64,000 bases of DNA from CAVVDT01 sp963747005 (GTDB taxonomy: Bacteria; Pseudomonadota; Alphaproteobacteria; Rhizobiales; Aestuariivirgaceae): positions 248,001 through 312,000 of the forward strand of contig CAVVDT010000007.1 in assembly GCA_963747005.1 (NCBI GenBank), written 5' to 3'. Below the pieces are notes generated by a model. The model did not search any database. It saw only the letters and a list, made by a program, of their open reading frames with translations, and was not told the origin of the DNA. Below are positions 41,912 through 50,581 of this stretch, piece after piece (the first letter of the stretch is position 1; each line of letters begins with the position of its first letter). The position numbers and the translations under genes are program-made.

Positions 41912-42462
41912 CAGTACTGATCGATCAGCCCGACGTAATTGCCGTTCGCCATGATGCCCATCCGGTCCGATGCCGGCCAGTCGGCATCGAAACTGGCCGA
42001 CCAGGCGAATTTCGAGCCGGCAAGCGAGGACCCCGGGTCGACCGGGGACAACTGGTGGTCGCGCCACACGCCGCCCGCAAGCAGCGCCAGGCGGGCCCCG
42101 AACAGGTGCCATTGCCAGCCGGCCTCGGCTGCAAGCCCGACGCCCGAGACATCGATGCGCTGATGCGGCATGGCCGGCAGATCGGTGCGGTAGGAGAAGA
42201 GGGCGCCTTTCGACCATCCGCGCAGTATCGCCCCGTTATCGTTGAGGGGATTGAAGGGTGTCCAGATGATGCCGGAATAGCCGTAAAGGCTGCGTGGGCC
42301 GCCGGAAATGCCACTGGTAAGATAGGCATCTGCCATCGCCGGGGCGATCATGGCGGGAAGGCTCGTAAGCAGTCCGGCGCATAGGAAGCTGTACAGGCCC
42401 AGCCACGCACGGCCGGCCTGCCGGAAAATCCCTCTTCGTCTGCACCCCCGTGCGATCTCCAC
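41899..42462 (-). pseudogene. bcsS: 5' fragment of disrupted BcsS-family gene
   Basis: This fragment encodes the N-terminal part of a secreted beta-barrel-like protein. A signal peptide (WLGLYSFLCAGLLTSLPAMI ... AMA) is followed by YGYSGIIWTPFNPLNDNGAI, GVGLAAEAGWQWHLFGARLA and GIMANGNYVGLIDQY. This is the pattern of the BcsS cellulose-biosynthesis family. The frame then runs into the mobile element's right end and stops at a TAG within the terminal repeat. A GTG at 42462 is the chosen start; an ATG at 42552 is also in frame but gives an improbable leader. The rest of the gene is at 37646-37891. Confidence 0.75.
41912..41919. repeat. Target site duplication, right copy (8 bp)
   Basis: CAGTACTG is identical to the copy at 37884-37891. 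It marks the original insertion site inside the BcsS-family gene. Confidence 0.92.
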
Positions 42463-42597
42463 GGCCGGTCCCCCGACGGCTGGTTCGCACCCCCCGCAGC
42501 CCCGAGCCTGAAATGCCGGGGCTGCATGCACTGGTAGACAGTAGAGCGGCAAGGCTGGCGTGGCCAGCAGAAACCATGGGGGTCGTGCGCCTGGAGT

Positions 42598-43077
42598 TCA
42601 GCACACGTCGATGATACGGGCGCTACTTGCCGCCGCCAGGTCCTTGGCGTCGATTTCCATGACGCAGTTGGGGGTGCCGGCGGCGGCCCATACCCTGGCG
42701 TAGGTCGTCAGGGCGCGATCCATGAAGGTGGCAAGCGGGCGGTCGTGTCCAAGCGGCGGTATGCCGCCGATGGCGAAGCCGGTCTCGGCCCTCACCCAGT
42801 CCGCATCGGGGCGCTCGATCTGCTCGCCGACATCGCCGGCCACCAGCTTGACGTCGACCCGGTTGTCGCCGGAGGCCAAAATCAGCACCGGCCGGCCGGT
42901 CTGGCGTCCACGAAAGATGAGCGACTTGACGATCTGACCCACCCGGCATCCGCAGGCGGCCGCCGCCTCAGCCGCGGTTCTGGTGCTCGCCGGCATCTCG
43001 ACGATGCGGACGCCAAGGCCGAGGGCGGCTGCCCTGTCGGCCACTTTTTGTGCGCTTTTTGGGAGTTTGTCGCTCAT
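42598..43077 (-). CDS. YbaK/EbsC-family aminoacyl-tRNA deacylase
   Basis: This 159-residue trans-editing protein belongs to the YbaK/ProX superfamily. Family features are TAAEAAAACGCRVGQIVKSL near residue 25-45, with the conserved lysine, and GGIPPLGH near residue 110, the GxxP substrate loop. Such proteins hydrolyse mis-acylated tRNA, for example Cys- or Ala-tRNA(Pro). The start is the ATG giving MSDKLPKSAQ; the frame is open further upstream but without a good start. It is unrelated in function to its neighbours. Confidence 0.85.
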   Translation of the reverse strand: MSDKLPKSAQKVADRAAALGLGVRIVEMPASTRTAAEAAAACGCRVGQIVKSLIFRGRQTGRPVLILASGDNRVDVKLVAGDVGEQIERPDADWVRAETGFAIGGIPPLGHDRPLATFMDRALTTYARVWAAAGTPNCVMEIDAKDLAAASSARIIDVC

Positions 43078-43191
43078 CGCGGACAATATATCGCCGATTG
43101 GCATCATTGCTGCAAGGGCAGGCCGAAGTTGCTGTTCATGACCGCAGGAACGGCGGAAAATGATACACATTCGATGCAGGAGTGCGTCTAG

Positions 43192-43743
43192 ATGACCGTC
43201 GAGAGCCCCGAGACAGAGGCTCCACTGGCCCCGGCCATGAACACGGCGCTGCGCAAGGCGCGCGAGGCGCAAGCGGCGCATTTCGATGCCGCCGACGATA
43301 TCCGCGATGCCAAGTCGCTACGCCTGCATGTGCTTCTGGACGACGTGCGTCCCCATCTCACGGGCCTCAAGGCGCGGGGCGATGCCTTCCTCGATCCCCT
43401 GGTAGTGCCCGGCGAACCGCCGCGTCTGTGGATCGACATGATCGCCTATGTTCTGATGGAACCGGACCCCCGTACGTTCCGCCTGCAACGTGACACAGCC
43501 GGCGGTCACGAAATTCTGCTGGAGACCGGCGATCGTGCAGAAATGCGCGAAAAGATCATTTCCTACGCGGCCCACCGCCTGGTGGAACGCGAACGCCAGT
43601 TCGCCTCCGATGCCCGAGCCCGCCCGGCATCCGCCAGGCTCTACGGGAGCGCAGCGCTGTTTCTGGCCTGGCTGGCGGGATTTTGCGGCGGCGTCCTCGC
43701 GTTATTCGCCCTCGGCGTCTGGCTGGCGAAAAGTCCTTTTTGA
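43192..43743 (+). CDS. Hypothetical protein with a C-terminal membrane anchor
   Basis: This protein of 183 residues is not recognised. Residues 1-145 are soluble and charged, with a central segment PPRLWIDMIAYVLMEPDPRT, FRLQRDTAGGHEILLET. A single transmembrane helix lies at about residues 150-178 (ALFLAWLAGFCGGVLALFAL), followed by a short basic end. It is therefore probably tail-anchored with its soluble part in the cytoplasm. It precedes the sphingolipid genes on the same strand by 188 bp. Confidence 0.65.
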   Translation: MTVESPETEAPLAPAMNTALRKAREAQAAHFDAADDIRDAKSLRLHVLLDDVRPHLTGLKARGDAFLDPLVVPGEPPRLWIDMIAYVLMEPDPRTFRLQRDTAGGHEILLETGDRAEMREKIISYAAHRLVERERQFASDARARPASARLYGSAALFLAWLAGFCGGVLALFALGVWLAKSPF

Positions 43744-43797
43744 ACAATTCGTTGCCGCGTTCGCAACACGTTACAATTCGAAACACCTTTTGATTTT

Positions 43798-43828
43798 ATA
43801 CTGGTCGGGCTAGCTGCTAGGCCAGTAT
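43798..43828. promoter_or_regulatory. Inverted repeat upstream of the sphingolipid genes
   Basis: Seven-base arms ATACTGG and CCAGTAT, separated by 17 bases that include a smaller CTAG...CTAG pair, lie in the gap before the acyl-AMP ligase gene. The site may be an operator or an RNA hairpin after the preceding gene. There is no T-run, so a terminator is unlikely. Confidence 0.4.
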
Positions 43829-43931
43829 TGCGTGTGGGCTTGGCGTATGCAGGCATGATTCTCGGGGTTCTAAGCGCGACGGGCGGTGCAAGGCAGGCAC
43901 ATCGTGGCGGAGGGGGAGCGGGGTTCCAATC

Positions 43932-45773
43932 TTGAAAATGGAAGTGATCACCGGTGGGCGTGCGCATTGTGGCGACGCCGAAGGCGAGATCAGGAGAACG
44001 CCGCGGGCGACACCGGGCAGGGAGCAGGTCCTGGGCGCGTTCGATACCCTGAGCGATGGCCTCGACTATGCGGCGGACGGGGCGACCGGGTTCAATTTCT
44101 ACTCACCGCGCGGTGAACTGGCCCATGTGATGCCCTACAGGCTGGTGCGCGAACGTGCCCTGGCCGTGGCGCGGCGGCTGGTCGGCCGCGGGCTCGAACG
44201 TGGCGCCAGAGTGGCGGTGGTGGCCGAGACCGGCCCGGATTTCATGGCCGTCTTCTTTGGCTGCCAGTATGCCGGACTGGTGCCTTGCCCGATGCCCTAC
44301 AGCATTCATATCGGCGGGCGCGATGCCTATGTGGAGCGCATCCGCGGCATGTTGACGGCCGCTGCCGCAACGCTCGCCGTGACGCCCGACGACCTCAAGG
44401 ACCTGGTTTGCGAGGCGGCCAGGCAGGCCGGCGTCGGACAGGTTCTTACCCATGACGAACTCGATGGTCTGCCTGAGAGCGAACAGGCGTTGCGGCCCTT
44501 CGGCGCCGACGAGGTGGCCTATATCCAGTATTCTTCCGGCTCGACCTCCAGCCCCAAGGGCGTGCTCATCACCCAGAAGGCGGTGACGGCCAATGTGCGC
44601 GGCATCCTGCAGCACGGGCTCAGGGTGCGCGCCGACGACCGGGCCTTTTCATGGCTGCCGCTTTATCACGACATGGGCCTGGTCGGGTTCTGCCTGTCGC
44701 CGATGATGGGTCAGGTCACGGTCGATTATCTGGCGACACCATCGTTCGCACGCCGGCCGGCCCTGTGGCTCAAACTGATGTCGGACAACAGCTCGACCAT
44801 CGCCTATTCACCCACTTTCGGCTATGACCTTGCCGGTCGCAGGATCAACGGCTCGGCGGTAAACCTCGATCTCAGCAGATGGCGGATTGCCGGTATCGGC
44901 GGCGACATGGTGCGCGCCGAGGTACTCGATGCCTTCGCCGGCCATCTGGCGCCTTCAGGGTTCAATCGCCAGGCCTTCCTGCCGAGCTACGGCATGGCCG
45001 AATCAACGCTGGCCTGCACCTTCGCCGATGTCGATGAGGCCTTCAGCGTCGATGTGATCGATCGCACCCAGTTCAAGCTGTCGCGCCGTGCCGTTCCGGT
45101 CAATGGGGCCTATACCAATCCCGACCGGGTCAGGAGCTTCGTGGTGTGCGGGCGGCCACTGCCCGATCATGTCGTGGAGGTACGTGACGAGGCCGGCGAG
45201 GAACTTGGCGAACGCGAGATCGGCCGCATTTTCATCAAGGGCCCGAGCCTGATGGCCGGTTATTTCCAGTGCGAGGAGGCGACCGGCTCGGCAATGGGTA
45301 CCGACGGTTTCCTCGACACCGGCGACATGGGCTATGTGATCGATGGGCAGATCGTCATCACCGGCCGTGCCAAGGACCTCATCCTGCACAATGGCCGCAA
45401 CATCTGGCCGCAGGATATCGAATGGGCGGCCGAGCGCATCGCGCCTCTGCGCAGTGGTGATGTGGCCGCGTTCGCGGTGGAAGGCAAGAACGGCGAGGAT
45501 GAGGTGGTGGTGCTGGTGCAATGCCGCCTGAACAATGAAGCCGCCATGGAGGCCCTACGGCGCGAGGTCAGTGCCGCGATCCATCATTCGGCCGGCGTCG
45601 AGTGCGAGGTGGTGCTGGTGCCGAGCAGGAGCCTGCCGTTCACCTCATCGGGCAAGCTGTCGCGGGTTGGCGCCAAGGTCAGATACCTGCAGCGCGAGAT
45701 CGTCGATATTTCCAGATCGCGGGCCGCACAGATTGTGGCAGATGCCCCCGTCGCGGCCATGGTCGCGGGATGA
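43932..45773 (+). CDS. Fatty acyl-AMP ligase / acyl-ACP synthetase for sphingolipid synthesis
   Basis: This adenylate-forming enzyme of 613 residues is of the FAAL type. Motifs are YIQYSSGSTSSPKGVLI near residue 195, LPLYHDMGLVGFCLSPMMG near 240, YGMAEST near 352 and DTGDMGYVIDGQIVITGRAKDLI near 460-480. It activates a fatty acid as acyl-adenylate and loads it onto a carrier protein. The next genes are an acyl carrier protein and serine palmitoyltransferase, so it probably supplies the acyl-ACP for long-chain base synthesis, as in the Caulobacter cluster. Confidence 0.85.
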   Translation: MKMEVITGGRAHCGDAEGEIRRTPRATPGREQVLGAFDTLSDGLDYAADGATGFNFYSPRGELAHVMPYRLVRERALAVARRLVGRGLERGARVAVVAETGPDFMAVFFGCQYAGLVPCPMPYSIHIGGRDAYVERIRGMLTAAAATLAVTPDDLKDLVCEAARQAGVGQVLTHDELDGLPESEQALRPFGADEVAYIQYSSGSTSSPKGVLITQKAVTANVRGILQHGLRVRADDRAFSWLPLYHDMGLVGFCLSPMMGQVTVDYLATPSFARRPALWLKLMSDNSSTIAYSPTFGYDLAGRRINGSAVNLDLSRWRIAGIGGDMVRAEVLDAFAGHLAPSGFNRQAFLPSYGMAESTLACTFADVDEAFSVDVIDRTQFKLSRRAVPVNGAYTNPDRVRSFVVCGRPLPDHVVEVRDEAGEELGEREIGRIFIKGPSLMAGYFQCEEATGSAMGTDGFLDTGDMGYVIDGQIVITGRAKDLILHNGRNIWPQDIEWAAERIAPLRSGDVAAFAVEGKNGEDEVVVLVQCRLNNEAAMEALRREVSAAIHHSAGVECEVVLVPSRSLPFTSSGKLSRVGAKVRYLQREIVDISRSRAAQIVADAPVAAMVAG

Positions 45774-45912
45774 GCTGGATGAAGGCAGCCGGCGCCATGG
45801 TCTGCTGCGCCGCATTCAGCTGAACCGTCCTCATTGGCGCGATCGGAGTGTTGCCTGCCCGCATCAACGGTTCTAGAACCGCGCAAACGGCCGATCACGG
45901 AGTGCCAACGAG

Positions 45913-46164
45913 ATGACCGCGACGCGCGATGAGGTTTTCGCAAAGCTGTGCGAGCTGCTGCAGCCTTTCAACGGCAACAAGGTTCTCCTGAAGGGTTCGA
46001 CCGACATTTCGACCGATCTCAATATCGATTCGGTTTCGGTCATGGATTTCATCATGGAAGTGGAAGACCATTTCGACATCGACATTCCACTCAATGTCCT
46101 GTCAGAGACCCGCACCATTGATGAACTCGGTGCGGTTGTGAACGGCCGGCTGAAGGGAAAGTAG
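45913..46164 (+). CDS. Acyl carrier protein dedicated to sphingolipid synthesis
   Basis: This 83-residue carrier protein has the phosphopantetheine attachment serine in LNIDSVSVMDF at residue 40 and a typical acidic helix II (MEVEDHFDIDIP). Its place between the acyl-AMP ligase and serine palmitoyltransferase, with only 5 bp to the latter, indicates that it presents the acyl chain for condensation with serine. The 139-bp gap to the ligase gene holds no visible gene. Confidence 0.88.
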   Translation: MTATRDEVFAKLCELLQPFNGNKVLLKGSTDISTDLNIDSVSVMDFIMEVEDHFDIDIPLNVLSETRTIDELGAVVNGRLKGK

Positions 46165-46169
46165 ACACC

Positions 46170-47381
46170 GTGGCGGACCTGTTTGACAAGCATCGCGATA
46201 TTGCCGAGCGCTTCCAGCGTATGCTGGCCATGGGCGTCAATGCGGTCGGCGTCACCAATGAGGCGATTCTGTCGCCGACCCGCGCCATCATCAACGGGCG
46301 CGAGACGATCCTTGCCGGAACCAACAACTATATGGGCATCACCTTCGATGCCGAGTGCATTGCCGCCGGCAAGAAGGCGCTCGATGATTTCGGCACCGGC
46401 ACCACCGGATCGCGGATCGCCAACGGTTCCTACAGCCTGCACGGCGCATTGGAAAAGGAACTCGCCAGTTTCCTGGGTCGCAAGCATTGCATCGTCTTCA
46501 CCACCGGCTATCAGGCCAACCTCGGCATGCTGGCGGGTCTTGCCGGCCCCAGGGACACGATCTTCCTCGATGCCGATTCCCATTCCTCGATCTATGACGG
46601 CTGCACCTTGTCGGGTGCCAGGCTGGTACGCTTCCGTCACAATGATGCGGCCGATCTCGAACGGCGGCTGAAGCGGGCCGACGATGATGGCGGCGGGCGA
46701 CTGGTGGTGCTGGAAGGCATCTACTCGATGATGGGCGACCGGGCGCCGCTTGCCGATTTCATCGAGGTGAAGCGCCAGTACGGGTTCCAGTTGCTGGTGG
46801 ATGAGGCTCATTCCTTCGGTGTCCTGGGACCCAACGGGCGCGGGCTGGCCGATGAAGTCGGGCTCGAGGCCGAGTGCGATTTCATTGTCGGCACGTTTTC
46901 AAAGAGCGTCGGTGCCATCGGCGGGTTCGGCGCCGGCGATCATCCCCTGTTCGACACGCTGCGCTATGCCGCGCGGCCTTATATGTTCACGGCTTCGCCG
47001 TCGCCCACTTCAGCGGCAACGGCCCTGGCTGCGGTGCGCAAGCTGGCGGCCGAACCGCAAAGGCGGCAGCGGCTTAGCGAGAATTCGCAGCGCCTGCATC
47101 AGGGCTTTCGTGCTCTGGGTCTCGACCTTGGTTGCGATGAGCCCAGCCCGGTGATCGCTGTCAAATGCGGCGACGAAGTTTCCACCATCGCCATGTGGAA
47201 CGCGCTGCTTGCGGCGGGCGTCTATGTCAATATCGCCTTGCCGCCCGGAACGCCTGGAAAGCTCTGCCTGTTGCGCTGCTCGGTGTCGGCCGCCCATACC
47301 CATGAGGACATCGACCGCATCATCGACCTGTTCTCCGAAGTCGTGGCCGGGCAGGCCGCGCACCTCAAGGCCAGCGCCTGA
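46170..47381 (+). CDS. spt: Serine palmitoyltransferase (alpha-oxoamine synthase family)
   Basis: This PLP-dependent enzyme of 403 residues condenses an acyl thioester with serine to form 3-ketosphinganine. Motifs are GTGTTGSRIANGSYSLHGALE near residue 75, DADSHSSIYDG near 137, LVDEAHSFGVLGPNGRG near 210 and the PLP lysine in GTFSKSVGAIGGFG near 245. AONS and KBL share this fold, but the ACP and acyl-AMP ligase next door point to serine palmitoyltransferase. The start is a GTG 5 bp after the acp stop. It ends 7 bp before a convergent gene. Confidence 0.88.
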   Translation: MADLFDKHRDIAERFQRMLAMGVNAVGVTNEAILSPTRAIINGRETILAGTNNYMGITFDAECIAAGKKALDDFGTGTTGSRIANGSYSLHGALEKELASFLGRKHCIVFTTGYQANLGMLAGLAGPRDTIFLDADSHSSIYDGCTLSGARLVRFRHNDAADLERRLKRADDDGGGRLVVLEGIYSMMGDRAPLADFIEVKRQYGFQLLVDEAHSFGVLGPNGRGLADEVGLEAECDFIVGTFSKSVGAIGGFGAGDHPLFDTLRYAARPYMFTASPSPTSAATALAAVRKLAAEPQRRQRLSENSQRLHQGFRALGLDLGCDEPSPVIAVKCGDEVSTIAMWNALLAAGVYVNIALPPGTPGKLCLLRCSVSAAHTHEDIDRIIDLFSEVVAGQAAHLKASA

Positions 47382-47388
47382 TCGCTCC

Positions 47389-48288
47389 TCAACGCACCGC
47401 GCCTTTGCGCATGAGGGCGGGAAGCAGGACCACGGCGGCCATGATCGGGTGGCGGCGTTGCCAGGGTTTCAGGTGCACTTCAACACCAGAGTGGCGGGAT
47501 ATCTTCCACGCCAGATAATCGGCTCCGGCAGTGAATGTGAAGGCGGCCTTGGCCAGCCGAAGGATCGACAGTGCCTTGCCGCGGCGGCGACGGCTTGCCC
47601 AGCCGGGCCCGGTCACCAGTGCGTGCTGGCCAAGTACGTCGAGCGCGGCGCGCCCGGCCGATGCATAATAGCCGGGATCGGCCGCCACGATATGTTCGGC
47701 GCGATGATCGCTTTCAGGACGCAGTTCGGTGCGGTAGGTGGCGCGGAAGCCTTCACGCCAGATATCGAGAATGTTCCCACCGTCGTTCAGGCTCAGCGGC
47801 CGTGCCGCGGCAATGAAGGTGGTGGCGGCCACGGCGAGGGCGTCGATCACCTGGCTCTGCACGGCCCGGGTGGTGGCCTGGACGATGCGGCAGGGCTGGG
47901 CGAATCGGGCCCAGAAATAGGGATTGGCCGTGGCCGGGCCGACGGCGCGCACAAACAGATCGATCGGCAGGACGGCATATTTTATGCGCATCTTCACGCC
48001 GTCATGCATGGTCTCGGCATAGGCCACGTTGGGCGGCACGAGCCGGCAGGCGAGGCGGCTCAGGCGGTTGGCGCTCACGCCTTCGAGGCTGCCGGTCAGG
48101 ACATAGAGATCGATGAGCGTGTCGGCGATGGCTTCACCCCGCAGGGCGGAGCCGTAAGCGAGAATCGCCACCACATCGGGTGCGTGCAAAGTCGCCACGT
48201 GGCGGGCCGCAGTCGCCAGAAACGGTGCGGGGGCCTTGAGCGCGGTTGCGGCGACCACATCCCGCAAGATTGCAGAGCCGGGTTTCAT
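47389..48288 (-). CDS. Tam41-like nucleotidyltransferase (phosphatidate cytidylyltransferase type)
   Basis: This 299-residue protein has a nucleotidyltransferase start (AILAYGSALRGEAIADTLIDLYVL, residues about 43-67). The segment MRIKYAVLPIDLFVRAVGPA through PYFWARFAQPCRIV follows and resembles Tam41, the mitochondrial CDP-diacylglycerol synthase. Its ATG overlaps the stop of the lipid-kinase gene (ATGA). A plausible role is to turn a lipid phosphate made by that kinase, such as ceramide 1-phosphate, into a CDP-activated lipid. That substrate is inferred from context. Confidence 0.75.
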   Translation of the reverse strand: MKPGSAILRDVVAATALKAPAPFLATAARHVATLHAPDVVAILAYGSALRGEAIADTLIDLYVLTGSLEGVSANRLSRLACRLVPPNVAYAETMHDGVKMRIKYAVLPIDLFVRAVGPATANPYFWARFAQPCRIVQATTRAVQSQVIDALAVAATTFIAAARPLSLNDGGNILDIWREGFRATYRTELRPESDHRAEHIVAADPGYYASAGRAALDVLGQHALVTGPGWASRRRRGKALSILRLAKAAFTFTAGADYLAWKISRHSGVEVHLKPWQRRHPIMAAVVLLPALMRKGAVR

Positions 48289-49253
48289 CGCCGGCAAATA
48301 TAGGCGAATTGCGGTCCGGTTTCGATGTGGAGCGGACCCTGTTCGGGCGGATCGAAGAACTCGCCATCGATCACGAACGATGAGGCCGTGACGACATCGA
48401 TCGAGCCGGCGGCAAAGCTCCGGGTCCCGGGCGGCGGTGTGCGGTCCTCACCACCGAACAGCACCGGTATGAGCCAGCGCACCAGGTTGGGCGGCGGATA
48501 GGCAAACAGGGTTGAACGGATGGGGGCGCCGCCGCCGCCCCAGAAGGGCTTGCTGCCGAGGACGAGCTTGTTGAGGGTGGTGGCGATGAATGCCAGATGC
48601 TCGCCATCGCCGCGCAACGTCCCATCGGCGGTGACCCGCATGGCGTGGGGTCGATCTATGCGCCCGACATCGCCGGGGTCGGGGCGGGTGAACAGGATCC
48701 GGCCGGTGGCGGTGGCAAGGGTGGCGAAAGTCGCCCAGTCGCCCTTGAGACCGGTGCGGTGGACCGCGTCCTGGCAGAATTTGGTCGCCTGCCAGATGGC
48801 GCCGGCGCCGATGAACATGCCGTGGCGTACGCGGCCATCGCGGGGATTGGCGATGCGCAGGGTGGGGCGGTGACGGATCTCGTTGATTGCCAGCAGCGCT
48901 TCGGGATCGGCAATGACACGGGCCTGGGCGTCGATATCCTTCATGCCGAAGCCGAGATCGGCGGCAGTCATGTTGGTGGTGCCGTGGGGCAGCAAGGCGA
49001 GGCGCGGCAGGAATGCGAAGGGGTTTCGTTCGGCCAATTCGGTCTGGATGGCCTGTATGGTGCCGTCGCCGGAACTGATGAACAGCGTGTCCACGCCCTC
49101 AACCGCGAGGGATGCAAGAATGGCGGGCAAGGCGGCGAAATCGTCGATGACGACGACCCTGGCGGCGCTGGAGCGATTGAGCTTTTCGGCCAGCGCCAGC
49201 CCCTTGCCGCTCTTCTTGCCGGATCGCGGGTTGACGATGAGCGCCGAGGTCAT
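48285..49253 (-). CDS. Diacylglycerol/sphingosine kinase-family lipid kinase, candidate ceramide kinase
   Basis: This 322-residue kinase has the DAGK catalytic domain: NPRSGKKSGKG near residue 8, SSGDGTIQAIQTEL near residue 62 and LALLPHGTTNMTAADLG near residue 87, where GTTN replaces the more usual GTGN. The C-terminal half has the LCB5/YegS beta-sandwich ending SFVIDGEFFDPPEQGPLHIE. In Caulobacter a kinase of this family in the sphingolipid locus phosphorylates ceramide on the way to ceramide phosphoglycerate. The same role is likely here. Confidence 0.8.
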   Translation of the reverse strand: MTSALIVNPRSGKKSGKGLALAEKLNRSSAARVVVIDDFAALPAILASLAVEGVDTLFISSGDGTIQAIQTELAERNPFAFLPRLALLPHGTTNMTAADLGFGMKDIDAQARVIADPEALLAINEIRHRPTLRIANPRDGRVRHGMFIGAGAIWQATKFCQDAVHRTGLKGDWATFATLATATGRILFTRPDPGDVGRIDRPHAMRVTADGTLRGDGEHLAFIATTLNKLVLGSKPFWGGGGAPIRSTLFAYPPPNLVRWLIPVLFGGEDRTPPPGTRSFAAGSIDVVTASSFVIDGEFFDPPEQGPLHIETGPQFAYICRR

Positions 49254-49507
49254 GGCTGCGCCGGCGGGTTGCGCATCGTCCGCATGGATACCGCCGCTAC
49301 CGGACCGGTCGATGCGGGCATCCAGCCTGATCCGGCGCCTTTCAGGCGCGATATTTGCCGTTTCAGTGCGATCCACCTGATTGAGACGCCTTTCATGCGA
49401 TGCCGATGAACATCGCCAGCAAGAATCGCGCCAGATCAACCGTTGCGTCAGTCATTGACGACGTTGTGGCGGTATTGGCGCCATGCGTCAACGCCCGCCC
49501 CCCTCGT

Positions 49508-50581
49508 TCACTCGATGGTCTCGACCCGCAAGAGCAGGGTCGTTGCGATGCCGGCAAAGACCAGCGATGGCAGCCAGGCCGCCATCCAGGGCGGCACCAG
49601 TCCCAATTCGCCCATGGTCACCGAGACGCCGTCGAGCACGAAATAGATGAAGCCGAGCGCCACGCCGATAAAGAACAGCACGCCGATGCCGCCGCCGCGC
49701 CGGAAGCGGGCAGCCAGCGGCACACACATCGCGATCATCAGGCTGGCGGAAAAGAACAGCGCGATGCGCTTGTGCCACCAGGTGAGGAAGACGAAGACCG
49801 GACGGATGCCGAACCCGGAATTGGCGATGAAGTAGGACAGATCGGCGATGGTCATCTCCTCGGGATCGCCGGTGCGGGTGCCGGCGGCGGCGGGGCGCAG
49901 GCTGCCGCTATAGATCAGGGTATCCAGGCGATTGGGCGGCAGGTTCTCCTGATAGTAGACGATGACGTTGTGCAGTTCCCAGCGGTGGTTGATGAGCTTG
50001 GCGTTCTCGGCATAGATCTGTTCGGTCAACTGGCCGTCGGCGTTGCGGCGAAAGATGATGACGTTGTCGAGGACAGTGGCCTGGGGATTGGCATCGACGG
50101 CGCGCAGGATGTCGGTGCCGGAACGCATCCAGATCGGATCCTTTTCGGATATGTTGAGGCTCTTGTTGCGATAATCGCCGATGGCCCACTTGTGCAGGGT
50201 CGGTGCGGCGGCCGGAACCGCGACGTCATTGTTGATGAAGTTGAGGCCGCCAAGCAGCAGCCCCAGCGGCAGCAGCATGATGATGACGCCGACAGGCGAG
50301 ACGCCGGTTGCCCATATGGCGGTGATCTCCGAGCGGTAGGAAAGCTCCATCAGCGTCAAGAGCAGCGCCAGGAGCACCGAAATCGGCATGAAGGTGGAGG
50401 CCGTGGCGGGCAGGCGCAGCAAGGCGTAATAGGCAAGACCGGACATGGCGCCGTCGTTGACGCGCAGGATGTCGTCGACATTGACGGCGATGTCGAGGGT
50501 GATGACGAAGATCGAGATGCCGGTGAGGATAACCACGAACCGCATCGCCACCATACGGGTGAGGAGCCAGGCGATGGTCAT
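49508..50581 (-). CDS. lptG: LptG-family permease (YjgP/YjgQ)
   Basis: This inner-membrane subunit of an LptB2FG-type exporter has 357 residues. Helices lie at residues about 10-120 and 265-350, flanking a periplasmic jellyroll domain. The family look is clear in AYYALLRLPATASTFMPISVLLALL and FFIGVALGFIYFVLDGVSVTMGELG. It overlaps lptF by 4 bases. LptFG extract lipopolysaccharide, but the neighbouring lipid kinase and sphingolipid genes allow the alternative that this pair exports a ceramide lipid. Deciding needs a genome-wide count of lptFG copies. Confidence 0.87.
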   Translation of the reverse strand: MTIAWLLTRMVAMRFVVILTGISIFVITLDIAVNVDDILRVNDGAMSGLAYYALLRLPATASTFMPISVLLALLLTLMELSYRSEITAIWATGVSPVGVIIMLLPLGLLLGGLNFINNDVAVPAAAPTLHKWAIGDYRNKSLNISEKDPIWMRSGTDILRAVDANPQATVLDNVIIFRRNADGQLTEQIYAENAKLINHRWELHNVIVYYQENLPPNRLDTLIYSGSLRPAAAGTRTGDPEEMTIADLSYFIANSGFGIRPVFVFLTWWHKRIALFFSASLMIAMCVPLAARFRRGGGIGVLFFIGVALGFIYFVLDGVSVTMGELGLVPPWMAAWLPSLVFAGIATTLLLRVETIE

